Below are positions 7,717 to 15,733 of a stretch of DNA of 43,631 bases, one piece after another (the stretch's first letter is position 1; the number at the start of each line of letters is the position of its first letter). The translations under genes and the position numbers were made by a program. Under the pieces are notes generated by a model. That model worked only from the letters and a program-made list of their open reading frames with translations, was not told where the DNA came from and did no database searches. This DNA is from a virus: positions 1 to 43,631 of IMG/VR virus record IMGVR_UViG_3300049259_000011; one strand, given 5' to 3'.

Positions 7717-7911
7717 GTGAGCAAGCCGAAAGGCCGCGCTATCATCCAACCATACGGATCAAAATTCGCCGTTATCATCGATGGACGGATTCACAACGTA
7801 TATAACTCACTAGATCATGCTCAAGTCGTTCGTGATGATTTGAATCAACGCAATGCGCGTCAAACGGACGACGCAATGCTGCCGCGTAACATTGAGAAGT
7901 TTCATGGTTGA
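7717..7911 (+). CDS. Small hypothetical protein upstream of portal
   Basis: 64 residues from a GTG start with GGGAG seven bases upstream. The sequence has a compact beta-beta-beta-helix look (RAIIQPYGSKFAVIIDGRIH, then NSLDHAQVVRDDLNQRN), similar to small AP2/integrase-type DNA-binding folds, though no family is certain. It overlaps the portal start by eight bases. Because it directly follows an ATP-grasp enzyme, a substrate role for that enzyme is conceivable, but nothing in the sequence shows it. Confidence 0.6.
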   Translation: MSKPKGRAIIQPYGSKFAVIIDGRIHNVYNSLDHAQVVRDDLNQRNARQTDDAMLPRNIEKFHG

Positions 7912-9631
7912 TGGATACACGCGCGGAGGCATCCCGATCCCGGAGTATTGGGTCGGCGAGATCAATCGGGGTAAAGCCTTCCGCAAGGAAAAAGCATTCG
8001 AGACGAAGTGGGCGGATTGGCGCCGATATTATCGCGGGGAATGGAAAGCCGGGATTCTGCCGTCGAATATCTTCTTCAAGATGATGCGGACGATGGTGCC
8101 GCGTATATACTATCGTAATCCGTCTGTGAGTCTAACGCCGACGCGTCCGGGGGTCGAGAATATGGTTCTGACCAAGCTCATGGAACGTGCGGACAACAAA
8201 CTCCACGATATCATGGGCACGAAAGGTCAGATGAAGCGTGCCGTGCAACAAGCGATCATGTTCGGCACGGGTGGCGTGCGGCTTGGCTATGGCGCGGAGT
8301 TCAGTCCGACTCCGGATGATCTTGGCACATCCGAACCCGACGCGGGCGGATCAAAATTCGCGCATCACGTCGAATACAACGATCTCGTGCATCCAAACAT
8401 GCCATGGTTGATGGCGGCGCATCCGGGGTCCGTGATTGTGCCAGTCGGCGCACCAGACATTCATGCCGCACGATGGGTATGTTTCGAGACGTGGCGATCC
8501 GCCGCCGATCTCAAAGCCGATCCACGGTTCAGACACACAGATTCGCTCGGCGATGGCACACACGCCGGTTCCGGCGGTATGCTGCTCGCAAAATCCAGCG
8601 GACAGAAAAGCCAGCCCGGCGTTCAACTGTGGGAAATCCGTGATAAGAAAACCGGCATGGTTTTCGTGATGGCGCCGAACGCGAACGATCAACGCTCATC
8701 ACAGCAGAAAACCCTGTATTGTGAGACGGATGATTTACTATACAACAAACGTCTGAACTATTATCCGCTCATCTTCAACATGGACGACGAGGCGTTCTGG
8801 GGGATTCCCGACAGTCAGATCATGGAACCCCAACAAATCGAGAAGAACGAAGTCCGCACACAGATGATGTATCATCGACGCGTCGCTCTCGCCAAGTTTC
8901 TGTATGAAACGGGATCAATCGCCCCCGACGAACTTGCCAAACTCGTCGATGGCAACATCTTCAACGGCATTCAGGTTAAATCAATCAACGGCGTGAAGGA
9001 ATTCAATCCTCCCGCCATCCCACCGGCATTGCTCCAAATGGAAGCTGATATCGATCGCGAGACGCAGGAAATCATCGGCCTCGGCGTCAATCAATTCGGC
9101 GAATACGCGCCGGGATCGGCGGACCGATCCGCGACCGAAAGCCAAATCGTCAATCAAGCCACACAAATCCGCATGGACGAACGCCGTGATGCGTGCGCCG
9201 ACCTGCTCACGGATGTAACCTCCCATATCAATCATATCATCCTCGAACATTGGACGGGCGACATCGTGCTTGATGTTATGGGGCCGGAAGGTGTGCCGAT
9301 CTGGATTAAGTTCCAAGCACATGAACTCAAGGATGCGTTGTATGATATCAAGATCGATCCAGATACATCCATCCCTCAAACCCGTCAACTTCGCGAACAA
9401 CGCGCGTTCGCATTGTACGCCCAACTGAAACAGAATCCGCTCATCGATCCGATGCAGTTGACGCGATATCTCACAAATGAGATTGATGGCGTGTGGGCGG
9501 ACAGTTTAATCAAGATGCAAAACACATCGCCGCAGAATCCCGCACCGTTGAGTGCCGTGATACAATCAGCTGGGGCTGGTGGCCCCGGCGGCCAAGGCGG
9601 CGGCACGCCCCCGCAACTTCCAGGAACTTGA
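7904..9631 (+). CDS. Portal protein
   Basis: 575 residues from ATG 7904, which lies inside the previous gene's end. The earlier in-frame region from 7853 is a shadow. The protein has the make-up of podovirus portals: an N-terminal polar region (WRRYYRGEWKAGILPSN, VPRIYYRNPSVSLTP), a helical AVQQAIMFGTGGVRLGYG segment, and a stem/clip-like segment (DDEAFWGIPDSQIMEPQQIE). A long helix containing NRETQ/DRETQEIIGLG follows, then a Gly/Pro-rich tail. The portal forms the dodecameric ring at one capsid vertex, docking the terminase during packaging and the tail afterwards. Its place after the large terminase and before the scaffold and capsid genes supports the call. Confidence 0.88.
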   Translation: MVDGYTRGGIPIPEYWVGEINRGKAFRKEKAFETKWADWRRYYRGEWKAGILPSNIFFKMMRTMVPRIYYRNPSVSLTPTRPGVENMVLTKLMERADNKLHDIMGTKGQMKRAVQQAIMFGTGGVRLGYGAEFSPTPDDLGTSEPDAGGSKFAHHVEYNDLVHPNMPWLMAAHPGSVIVPVGAPDIHAARWVCFETWRSAADLKADPRFRHTDSLGDGTHAGSGGMLLAKSSGQKSQPGVQLWEIRDKKTGMVFVMAPNANDQRSSQQKTLYCETDDLLYNKRLNYYPLIFNMDDEAFWGIPDSQIMEPQQIEKNEVRTQMMYHRRVALAKFLYETGSIAPDELAKLVDGNIFNGIQVKSINGVKEFNPPAIPPALLQMEADIDRETQEIIGLGVNQFGEYAPGSADRSATESQIVNQATQIRMDERRDACADLLTDVTSHINHIILEHWTGDIVLDVMGPEGVPIWIKFQAHELKDALYDIKIDPDTSIPQTRQLREQRAFALYAQLKQNPLIDPMQLTRYLTNEIDGVWADSLIKMQNTSPQNPAPLSAVIQSAGAGGPGGQGGGTPPQLPGT

Positions 9632-9632
9632 C

Positions 9633-9905
9633 ATGACCTTTCGCATCCGATCAAACGCGGGTTGCGATCATTGGAACACCGAATCATGTGATCGTTGCGA
9701 TGCGGATATGCTCGCCGAACCCCGAACCCCGTTCATCCAATTCTTCGACGAACGAACCTATGAACATATGTATGATCCATGGGAAACGCCGCGACCGATA
9801 TCATCTCGCGAAGAACTCAGGGTCGAATGCGAGCGGCGGGGAGTGTATTCGCATGATCTGCGAGATTCGATCGTTTGGAAATCGGGGCCGACCCGGTGGG
9901 TTTGA
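9633..9905 (+). CDS. Small Cys-containing hypothetical protein
   Basis: 90 residues from ATG 9633, one base after the portal stop. Near the start it has CDHWNTESCDRCDADML, a cluster of three Cys and one His that may bind zinc. The second half carries SREELRVECERRGVYSHDL, a helical segment of a kind often seen in small proteins encoded beside phage portals. No membrane segment is seen. The function is unknown; the position suggests head assembly. Confidence 0.65.
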   Translation: MTFRIRSNAGCDHWNTESCDRCDADMLAEPRTPFIQFFDERTYEHMYDPWETPRPISSREELRVECERRGVYSHDLRDSIVWKSGPTRWV

Positions 9906-9946
9906 TAGCTTCTTGACTTAACCCCTTGCACGTGAAAGGCTCCTTC

Positions 9947-10243
9947 ATGCCAAAGCCCCGCGTCATTGGCCGTATGATCGTCGAACTCATCGACAACGGC
10001 ACGTCGCGACCAGCACCATCCGTATCGTTCGATCCGGTCGGTCGGTTCACGCCGGGATGGCTCGATTCACATTCATTGTATATCTGTGGTGAAATCCAAC
10101 GCGCTCAAATGCGCGCACGAACCGGCCTCAATCACACGCGAGGATCGGAAGATGACGCAAACCCGAATGCCGCCGTTCTCATCAATGATCCCGAAAACCC
10201 AGACGCGCGGCGCGCCGCCGTCGCAGCCAATGGTGAAGTCTGA
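9947..10243 (+). CDS. Hypothetical protein before scaffold
   Basis: 98 residues from ATG 9947, preceded by GAAAGG with good spacing. A TTG at 9926 in the same frame is less likely. The protein is polar, with a short strand-rich middle (RMIVELIDNGTSRPAPSVSF, then RFTPGWLDSHSLYICGE) and an acidic, Asn-rich tail. The stop overlaps the scaffold start as TGATG, so translation of the two is probably linked. No family is recognised. A minor head or assembly function is inferred from position only. Confidence 0.6.
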   Translation: MPKPRVIGRMIVELIDNGTSRPAPSVSFDPVGRFTPGWLDSHSLYICGEIQRAQMRARTGLNHTRGSEDDANPNAAVLINDPENPDARRAAVAANGEV

Positions 10244-11031
10244 TGCATCCGAAGATATATTCCACGATGATGTCGAGCGTGGCTCGCTTCCCGATCATGT
10301 GCCAGATCGACGGCGCGGGGGATGGTGGCGGCGACGCGGGTGCAAACGGCGGCGGTACGTCCGGCGATGGGTCCGGGGATGGTGCCGGGAATGCCGGCGG
10401 AACGCCTGCACCGGATTGGAATAACTTCATCGGCGCAATCGACAAACTCAACTCGAATCTTGGCGGGAAGCTCGACGCTGTGCTTGGTGCGGCGCAATCC
10501 GCGCAACCATCCAGCGAACCCGACGATGGCGAAGGCGACGATCCTCCGCCGCCAAACTTCGATGAAATGACGAACGCCGAACTCGTCGCGTTCCTTTCAT
10601 CGAACACGAATCGTACAATGAAAGCGATCATGAGCGAGGCCCTTGCCCCGTTGATCGATCGGGTTAACGGCCTAACGACATCATTCACGCAGAATTCCGT
10701 GAACGCGGACGTGGAAAAAGTCCGCGCCGACAACAAAGACTTTGGCGAATGGCATGATGAGATGATCGATCTCGCGAAGGAGAACCCGACTCTCAATGTC
10801 AAGCGTCTGTATGCGCTCGCGAAAGCGGAGAATCCGGCAAAGGCGGAGAAACTCGCGGCGAAGTACGCACCACCACCGAAACCGAAGCCGAATGCGTTCG
10901 GCGGGTTCACGCCCGCGCCGAATGGCAAGGCTTCTTCCACGGCGGTTGTGAGTGCGCTCGAAGCCTCGCGTGAGGCTTATCGCGAAGTTGCGGAACGCCA
11001 TCCTGGCGTTCTGCCAAATCTGTCGGAGTAG
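10243..11031 (+). CDS. Putative capsid scaffolding protein
   Basis: 262 residues. The N-terminal third is a Gly/Asp/Ala-rich low-complexity linker. The rest is strongly helical and charged (EMTNAELVAFLSSNTNRTM, VDEK-type segments, then DFGEWHDEMIDLAKENPTLN). It ends in a basic Lys/Pro-rich part (PPPKPKPNAFGGFTP) and a helical tail. Acidic disordered N-terminus, helical core and basic capsid-binding C-terminus, placed directly before the major capsid gene, is the normal pattern for scaffolds. These fill the procapsid and leave before or during packaging. No protease domain is seen, so the scaffold probably leaves intact. Confidence 0.75.
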   Translation: MHPKIYSTMMSSVARFPIMCQIDGAGDGGGDAGANGGGTSGDGSGDGAGNAGGTPAPDWNNFIGAIDKLNSNLGGKLDAVLGAAQSAQPSSEPDDGEGDDPPPPNFDEMTNAELVAFLSSNTNRTMKAIMSEALAPLIDRVNGLTTSFTQNSVNADVEKVRADNKDFGEWHDEMIDLAKENPTLNVKRLYALAKAENPAKAEKLAAKYAPPPKPKPNAFGGFTPAPNGKASSTAVVSALEASREAYREVAERHPGVLPNLSE

Positions 11032-11037
11032 CCATTC

Positions 11038-12018
11038 ATGGTTAATTCATTCACCCAAGCCCTCGATGATCTCTACACAACCACGTGGCAGAAACGCCTT
11101 CCCGGCGTCTATGACAACATCTTTCAATCCGCGGCGTTCTGGTATTGGATGAAAGATAAAGGCAAGCTGAAGCCAGTGCGTGGCGGTCGGTTCCTCGAAG
11201 TCAACCTCCAATACGGCAAGAACACGACCGTTCAATGGATCACACGCGGCGGCACGGTCCAGATGAACGACTTCAAGTTCCTGACCGTGGCACAGTACAA
11301 CTGGCGATACCTCGTCGCGAACATCCTGCGGTTCTGGGTTGATGAACAGCAGAACTCGGGCGACAGCCGCATCCTTGATTGGGTGAACAGCAAGCTCGAC
11401 AACACCGAGGAATCGCTCGTTGACAACCTCGAAGTCGCGCTCGCAGGTGGTGCGGGATCAGCAACCAACCAAATCGACGGATTGCAGTTTCTCGTCCCTG
11501 ACACGGCGAACGTGGCTTCCGCATCGTTCAACGCCGGCGGTATCGATCCATCGGTGTACACGTGGTGGCAGAGCCAAGGCATCAATATGACGGGTTCGTC
11601 GTTCGCGGTGAATGGCATCCCGAACATGCGGCACATGCTGAATCTGTGCATGAACAACCGTCGTATGGACGCGCCGGACATTCTGTTGTCCGACATGTCC
11701 ACATACGAATTCTATGAAGATGCCGTGTTGCCCATGCTGCGGATCGGCAACACCAAGCTCGCAGACGCGGGGTTCGACAACCAAACGTACAAACGCATCC
11801 CGATGGTGTGGACGCCGGCCATATCCAATCGGATGTATTTCCTCAACACGCGGTTCATCGAGTTCATCTATGATCCGTCGAGCTTCTTCGACATGACGGA
11901 ATGGAAAGCGATTCCCGATCAAGTTGATGATCGCGCAGCCCAAGTCAAGCTCGCATGTTCGTTCGTCACATCGCGTCGGCGCGTTCTCGGCGTGATTGAC
12001 GGCATCAACACGCCATAA
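11038..12018 (+). CDS. Major capsid protein
   Basis: 326 residues, starting six bases after the scaffold stop. It begins MVNSFTQALDDLYTTTWQKR and continues with a glycine-rich loop (GRFLEVNLQYGKNTTVQWI) comparable to an E-loop. A long spine helix follows (DWVNSKLDNTEESLVDNLEV), then an A-domain-like C-terminal half with NIPNMRHMLNLCMNN and DILLSDMSTYEFYED. The closing part FFDMTEWKAIPDQVDDRAAQ is typical of HK97-fold coats of this non-cleaved type. No N-terminal delta domain or protease partner is seen, in agreement with a separate scaffold. The gene order portal, scaffold, coat, decoration supports the call. Confidence 0.9.
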   Translation: MVNSFTQALDDLYTTTWQKRLPGVYDNIFQSAAFWYWMKDKGKLKPVRGGRFLEVNLQYGKNTTVQWITRGGTVQMNDFKFLTVAQYNWRYLVANILRFWVDEQQNSGDSRILDWVNSKLDNTEESLVDNLEVALAGGAGSATNQIDGLQFLVPDTANVASASFNAGGIDPSVYTWWQSQGINMTGSSFAVNGIPNMRHMLNLCMNNRRMDAPDILLSDMSTYEFYEDAVLPMLRIGNTKLADAGFDNQTYKRIPMVWTPAISNRMYFLNTRFIEFIYDPSSFFDMTEWKAIPDQVDDRAAQVKLACSFVTSRRRVLGVIDGINTP

Positions 12019-12032
12019 CGGAGGCTATCATC

Positions 12033-12485
12033 ATGGGCGCAGGAGTCAAAGGCACGTTCAAATCGTCGATCGGCGACATCGATCCGACGCCAATGGAACC
12101 ACTCGGCAGCATTCGATACGATCAGAACGCTGTGTACAAGTATGTCAAGTTTCCCGGCACGACGACGATCGCGGCGGGAGATTTTCTATGCTACACGGCG
12201 GCGGATTTGCTCGCGCAGACTGTTGACGGGGCGAACACGGCAATGGGCGCGGGCGTCGCCACGGCAGCTGTGCCGTCCGGTGCAATCGCATATGGCTGGA
12301 TTCAGATCGAAGGTCTCGCCACGTTGTCCACGGCGTTGGCTGGATCGCCGGCTGTGGGCGATGGTATGACATCGGCCGGCGCAACGCCTCCCGCCGTGAC
12401 GAAATCCGCCGCCGCCAACTCGATGATTATCGGCAACGTCGTCAATGTCGCCGGTAAGATCATCGCGCTGCGTTGCCCGAAGTAG
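12033..12485 (+). CDS. Putative capsid decoration protein
   Basis: 150 residues, preceded by GGAGG at a suitable distance. It is rich in Ala, Gly, Val and Thr and almost all beta-like (KYVKFPGTTTIAAGDFLCYT, then GAIAYGWIQIEGLATLST). This resembles small capsid-cementing or DUF2190-type proteins encoded right after phage coat genes. There are no charged helices and no signal peptide. Binding to the outside of the shell to stabilise it is inferred from composition and position. Confidence 0.6.
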   Translation: MGAGVKGTFKSSIGDIDPTPMEPLGSIRYDQNAVYKYVKFPGTTTIAAGDFLCYTAADLLAQTVDGANTAMGAGVATAAVPSGAIAYGWIQIEGLATLSTALAGSPAVGDGMTSAGATPPAVTKSAAANSMIIGNVVNVAGKIIALRCPK

Positions 12486-12494
12486 GCCCGGCCG

Positions 12495-12827
12495 ATGGCT
12501 GTTCCTACTCTCACGTTCGACTTTCCGATCCAACAACGCATCGGGAATCGATCATCCGGGTTGATATCCGGATTGGTCAATGTCACATCGTATGACACGG
12601 CGCATCCGGCCGTGACGGCACTGACGGGCAAATTCAAACCCGGCGGTTTGCTGCGTGTTGTGTGCGGTGGTGTGTCGTCCGGCGGGTTCGCCGTAACCTG
12701 GGACAAAACCACATCATCATTCAAAGCATACAACTCGAACGGCGCGTCACCAGCCGCGTTGAACGAAGCGGCGAATGCGGCGGCCGTGGGCACGTTCGAC
12801 TTCATCGCCATGGGCCAGATGGGTTGA
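12495..12827 (+). CDS. Hypothetical structural beta protein
   Basis: 110 residues, starting ten bases after the decoration gene. The composition is again Gly/Ser/Ala/Val-rich and strand-like (FKPGGLLRVVCGGVSSGGFA, then WDKTTSSFKAYNSNGAS), with a short helical NEAANAAAVGTFDFIAMG end. It may be a second head or capsid-stabilising protein. I do not recognise the family. Confidence 0.6.
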   Translation: MAVPTLTFDFPIQQRIGNRSSGLISGLVNVTSYDTAHPAVTALTGKFKPGGLLRVVCGGVSSGGFAVTWDKTTSSFKAYNSNGASPAALNEAANAAAVGTFDFIAMGQMG

Positions 12828-12854
12828 ATCGTGAGTCGAATCGGGAGTTGATCC

Positions 12855-13580
12855 ATGGGCGCGCTTGCCCTTTCAGACTTCCAGAATGAAGTGTTCGCGG
12901 GATTGGGAAATCGCGGTGATATATCCATTGGCCGGATTGTCACCGCGTTGAACCTTGCGCAGAGCCGTATCGCACGATCGTATGATTTTAGCGAACTTGC
13001 AACTACGCAGTTCGCACAGATGAATTTCACACAAAATCCTGCCATCGACAAATATCTCGTTCCGCCGCCAAACATCAAAACGTTGCATTCGTTTGTTGTG
13101 TTGGACACGTCGGCGGGTGCGTCGAGCCTCGGCCAATCCCGCAAAGTGACGGAGAAGCCGTGGCGGTGGTTTGACAAACGCTACCCCGCGCCAGAGTTCA
13201 TTCCACCCGGCTGGCCGGAGATATATGCTCGATGGGGCAACATCATCGTAATGACGCCATCCCCATTTCTGCAATTCACGGCGATGATGCGGCTGACCGT
13301 CTATCCGACGCCGTTTCGATCCGATGCATTGATCCAAGTGTCGGATTTCGAGAACAAAGACGACATTATATTATGCTATGCATTGGGATATTTCTACAAA
13401 ATGCTCGGACGCGCCGATCGCGCGGTGTATTTCGAGGGGCTTGCCAAGGAACAACTCGACGAAGCGATCGAGAAAGACGATTTCCGCCCGGATATCGAAG
13501 TGTCACGCGACAGCGTTGATTTGAAAACCGGAGCTATGGGGCCGTATTGGGCCGATCCTTGGTCGCAGAGGGCGCCATGA
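12855..13580 (+). CDS. Putative head-to-tail connector (gp4-like adaptor)
   Basis: 241 residues with GGGAG seven bases upstream of ATG 12855. The N-terminus has helices typical of portal adaptors (IGRIVTALNLAQSRIARSYD). A beta-rich middle follows with aromatic clusters (WRWFDKRYPAPEFIPPGWPE), then a helical C-terminus ending in an acidic loop. Adaptors of this kind bind under the portal and close the DNA exit after packaging. Its place between decoration and fibre genes fits. The stop overlaps the next start (ATGA). Confidence 0.65.
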   Translation: MGALALSDFQNEVFAGLGNRGDISIGRIVTALNLAQSRIARSYDFSELATTQFAQMNFTQNPAIDKYLVPPPNIKTLHSFVVLDTSAGASSLGQSRKVTEKPWRWFDKRYPAPEFIPPGWPEIYARWGNIIVMTPSPFLQFTAMMRLTVYPTPFRSDALIQVSDFENKDDIILCYALGYFYKMLGRADRAVYFEGLAKEQLDEAIEKDDFRPDIEVSRDSVDLKTGAMGPYWADPWSQRAP

Positions 13581-14203
13581 CCGCACCACCCGTTCCAACG
13601 ACGGCGCCGCAGGATGCGTGGTATACGCTCACGACGGGCAACATCAATCCATCGGCGGCCGACACCGTGCCGAACATCACATTCCTCGGCCCGACAGGCG
13701 AACAGCCGGGACTTGTTGGATCACTCGATGGTGAGATCATCTATCTCGCCGGCACAGTGGCGAAGCTCGATGGCGGCCAGCAATTCTTGATGTGGGAAGC
13801 CACGTCGCTCGCGGTGCAAGATCTCAAAACGGTGTTCAATCCGTGGCCCGTGGATACGCCGGGGGTGCCGGGTCGATGGGTGTCAGTGTCGGTCGGCCAG
13901 ACGTTCGCCGGCGGCCAGATCATCACATCAGGATCGGTGATCGCGATCCTGCCATCATCCGCGCCGGTTGTCAACGTTCTGGTCAACAAAACGATCGGAT
14001 CACTCACCACGTTGCTGCTGCCGATCAATCCCGGCGTGTGGCAGGTTTTCCGCATCAAGGATCGGAAAGGCGACGCGGCGACCAATCCGATCACCATATC
14101 CGGCAACGGATCGACAATCGAAGGCGCGACGACATACGTGATTGCGAACGATGGTGGATCAACTGACCTAACCTGGGATGGAATGGAGTTTATGTTGTCA
14201 TGA
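13577..14203 (+). CDS. Hypothetical tail or fibre-related protein
   Basis: 208 residues from ATG 13577 in an ATGA overlap with the adaptor gene. The frame open from 13547 is only overlap. It is rich in Thr, Pro, Gly and Val and nearly free of long helices (FLGPTGEQPGLVGSLDGEII, ITISGNGSTIEGATTYVI). Repeated beta elements of this kind are common in short fibres and baseplate-like parts. In the C-terminal half, FRIKDRKGDAATNPITI followed by GNGSTIEG resembles a pattern seen in phage fibre stem or head domains. The exact role is unknown. Confidence 0.6.
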   Translation: MTAPPVPTTAPQDAWYTLTTGNINPSAADTVPNITFLGPTGEQPGLVGSLDGEIIYLAGTVAKLDGGQQFLMWEATSLAVQDLKTVFNPWPVDTPGVPGRWVSVSVGQTFAGGQIITSGSVIAILPSSAPVVNVLVNKTIGSLTTLLLPINPGVWQVFRIKDRKGDAATNPITISGNGSTIEGATTYVIANDGGSTDLTWDGMEFMLS

Positions 14204-14352
14204 GAATGCCACACATGCCGAAAGCCGGGATGAAGAAACCGCATCCGTTGAAGAACACGAAGGGATCGAGTGTCAAGCCGAAAGCGATCACACGGAACGT
14301 CGGACGCGGTCTGTCGATGGCTGCCATGCTCGTCAAAGCGTTGAAGGGATAA
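14200..14352 (+). CDS. 50-residue basic protein
   Basis: ATG 14200 overlaps the previous stop as ATGA and the frame ends at TAA 14350-14352, giving 50 residues. It is very basic and rich in Lys, Met, Pro and Gly (MRMPHMPKAGMKKPHPLKNT at the start, ending in a small Ala/Met/Leu helix). The composition suits binding to DNA or to an acidic virion protein. The tight overlap with the upstream gene and the short gap to the next make it a real gene candidate. No family is known to me. Confidence 0.6.
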   Translation: MRMPHMPKAGMKKPHPLKNTKGSSVKPKAITRNVGRGLSMAAMLVKALKG

Positions 14353-14361
14353 TCCGCCCCT

Positions 14362-15207
14362 ATGACGGTGTTCACGGATACATGGGACGCCTCATACGAA
14401 GGCATTCCGGCCGACATTGAGAATGTTGATCTCGGGGCGAATCGTATCCGTGATCTGAAGGTTGCGATTCGGCAGCGATTCGTCGTCGATCATTCGTTTC
14501 TCGGCGATGCAAACGATGGCGCACACACGAAATCCACATATCTATCGCAAGGGGCGGACCCCGCAACGGCCGCAGGCCAAGGTTATGTGTATTCTAAAAC
14601 CATCTCCGGCAACGTCGAGTTATTCTATCGCGACAGCGCGGGGAACGTAATCCAACTGACGACGCTTGGCGCGTTGAACGCAGTCGCGTTTCCGTCCGGC
14701 ACGCGGATGATGTTCGTTCAATCCGCGCCGCCGTTGGGATGGACGCAACTCGCGATCAATGATGTGTTGCCACGGATTGTGAGTGATGGTTCGGGTGGGG
14801 CTGGCGGTGGATCGTGGAACATCACCGGGACAAACGTCTCAACCACAACATCAACCGGCACGACTACAACTACGAGTCCGAGTTTGAGCGGTGGGATCGC
14901 CGTCAATGGGCACGTGCTCACGGCGGCGGAGTTGCCATCTCACACGCACAACTTTGCGATCTCTGCCACGGCTACGGCGTTCGGTTCGGGTGGCAATCCG
15001 GGATACAATACATCCGGGACATTGAATGGCACGACGGATGGAGGGAACGGTCTGTCTGGATCAGCACATTCGCATACTGTGACGAACACGCTCGGCGTAT
15101 CCGCCACATCGGCGTCGGTTTCGACATCGACATCGGCATCCGCATTCACGAATGATGGCACGTGGCGACCGACGTATCTTAATGTCCTCGCCGCATCGAA
15201 GAATTGA
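14362..15207 (+). CDS. Tail-collar-type fibre protein
   Basis: 281 residues. The N-terminal part has a short helical attachment-like region (NVDLGANRIRDLKVAIRQRF). A stem follows, then a tail-collar-like head with a Gly/Ser/Thr-rich loop and the metal-site motifs PSHTHNF and SAHSHTV. It ends in WRPTYLNVLAASKN, close to the conserved R-P-x-Y-x-x-x-x-x-x-I-x-K end of collar domains. His-x-His pairs in such proteins usually hold iron in the trimer. It is likely a receptor-binding or short tail fibre. Three further small genes follow before the tail hub. Confidence 0.75.
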   Translation: MTVFTDTWDASYEGIPADIENVDLGANRIRDLKVAIRQRFVVDHSFLGDANDGAHTKSTYLSQGADPATAAGQGYVYSKTISGNVELFYRDSAGNVIQLTTLGALNAVAFPSGTRMMFVQSAPPLGWTQLAINDVLPRIVSDGSGGAGGGSWNITGTNVSTTTSTGTTTTTSPSLSGGIAVNGHVLTAAELPSHTHNFAISATATAFGSGGNPGYNTSGTLNGTTDGGNGLSGSAHSHTVTNTLGVSATSASVSTSTSASAFTNDGTWRPTYLNVLAASKN

Positions 15208-15210
15208 TTC

Positions 15211-15669
15211 ATGCCATTCAAAGATGCATTCAATTGTGCGAAATGCCCGCGGTCGAACGATGCGACGGCGGACCGTGCGTGTCCGGCGTGGTGGGAAACG
15301 ACATGGACGAACGATGCGGGCGAAACGCGGATCGATCGCTCGTGCGGGTGGACGCAACTCCCGACGTTTCTGAATCATATGGCGCGCCAAACGAATGCCG
15401 CCGCGATCTCCGCCCAACAATGCCGCGATATGAACGCTGAATCCATTCAAACCCTTGCGCTGGCGATCCATCATCATGGCCAAGCTCCCGACAACATATC
15501 CGACTCTCGTATCACCGGACCCACGATTCACGAGCATATTCAGCGAAATCGTGAAGATGTTTCAGCGGATCGCCGGAGTCAACAACAATCCCGACTTCGG
15601 CACGACCCTCAACCGGCCGACACAGCAACTTGTGACCGGACAGACGTATTTCGACACGACGATCGGTAA
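15211..15669 (+). CDS. Cys-rich hypothetical protein with long 3' overlap
   Basis: Up to 152 residues from ATG 15211. The first 60 show a conserved-looking zinc-type layout: CAKC near residue 9, then ACPAWWETTW, then RSCGWTQLP. Helical NHMARQTNAAAISAQQ and HHH-containing segments follow. From about residue 90 on, the frame runs through the whole first part of the next gene in another frame and loses protein character. Either the protein truly ends with this long overlap, or its natural stop near 15480 has been lost. The call of a real gene rests on the N-terminal half. Confidence 0.6.
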   Translation: MPFKDAFNCAKCPRSNDATADRACPAWWETTWTNDAGETRIDRSCGWTQLPTFLNHMARQTNAAAISAQQCRDMNAESIQTLALAIHHHGQAPDNISDSRITGPTIHEHIQRNREDVSADRRSQQQSRLRHDPQPADTATCDRTDVFRHDDR

Positions 15670-15730
15670 GCCGATATGGTGGAACGCTGTTATTCCGCAT
15701 TGGGTTGATGCGACCGGAGCAAACGTGTAA
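15476..15730 (+). CDS. Small fibre-associated protein
   Basis: 84 residues from ATG 15476. It contains TLNRPTQQLVTGQTYFDTTI, then GKPIWWNAVIPHWVDATGAN. This is the short beta-hairpin domain found at ends of phage fibre and structural proteins, where a Y-F-D-T-T-x-G-K-P-I-W-W motif is common. The N-terminal helix SIFSEIVKMFQRIAGVNNN may mediate trimerisation. Its first 194 bases overlap the previous open frame. It ends four bases before the tail hub gene. Confidence 0.7.
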   Translation: MAKLPTTYPTLVSPDPRFTSIFSEIVKMFQRIAGVNNNPDFGTTLNRPTQQLVTGQTYFDTTIGKPIWWNAVIPHWVDATGANV

Positions 15731-15733
15731 CGC

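Noticed and set aside
10182-10940. 252-residue minus-strand frame opposite the scaffold gene
   Set aside because: A high-GC shadow of the scaffold gene; composition is Ser/Ala/Pro/Phe-rich and it has no operon partner on that strand.
12302-13177. 291-residue minus-strand frame across decoration and connector genes
   Set aside because: It spans three well-supported plus-strand genes and has no motif of its own.
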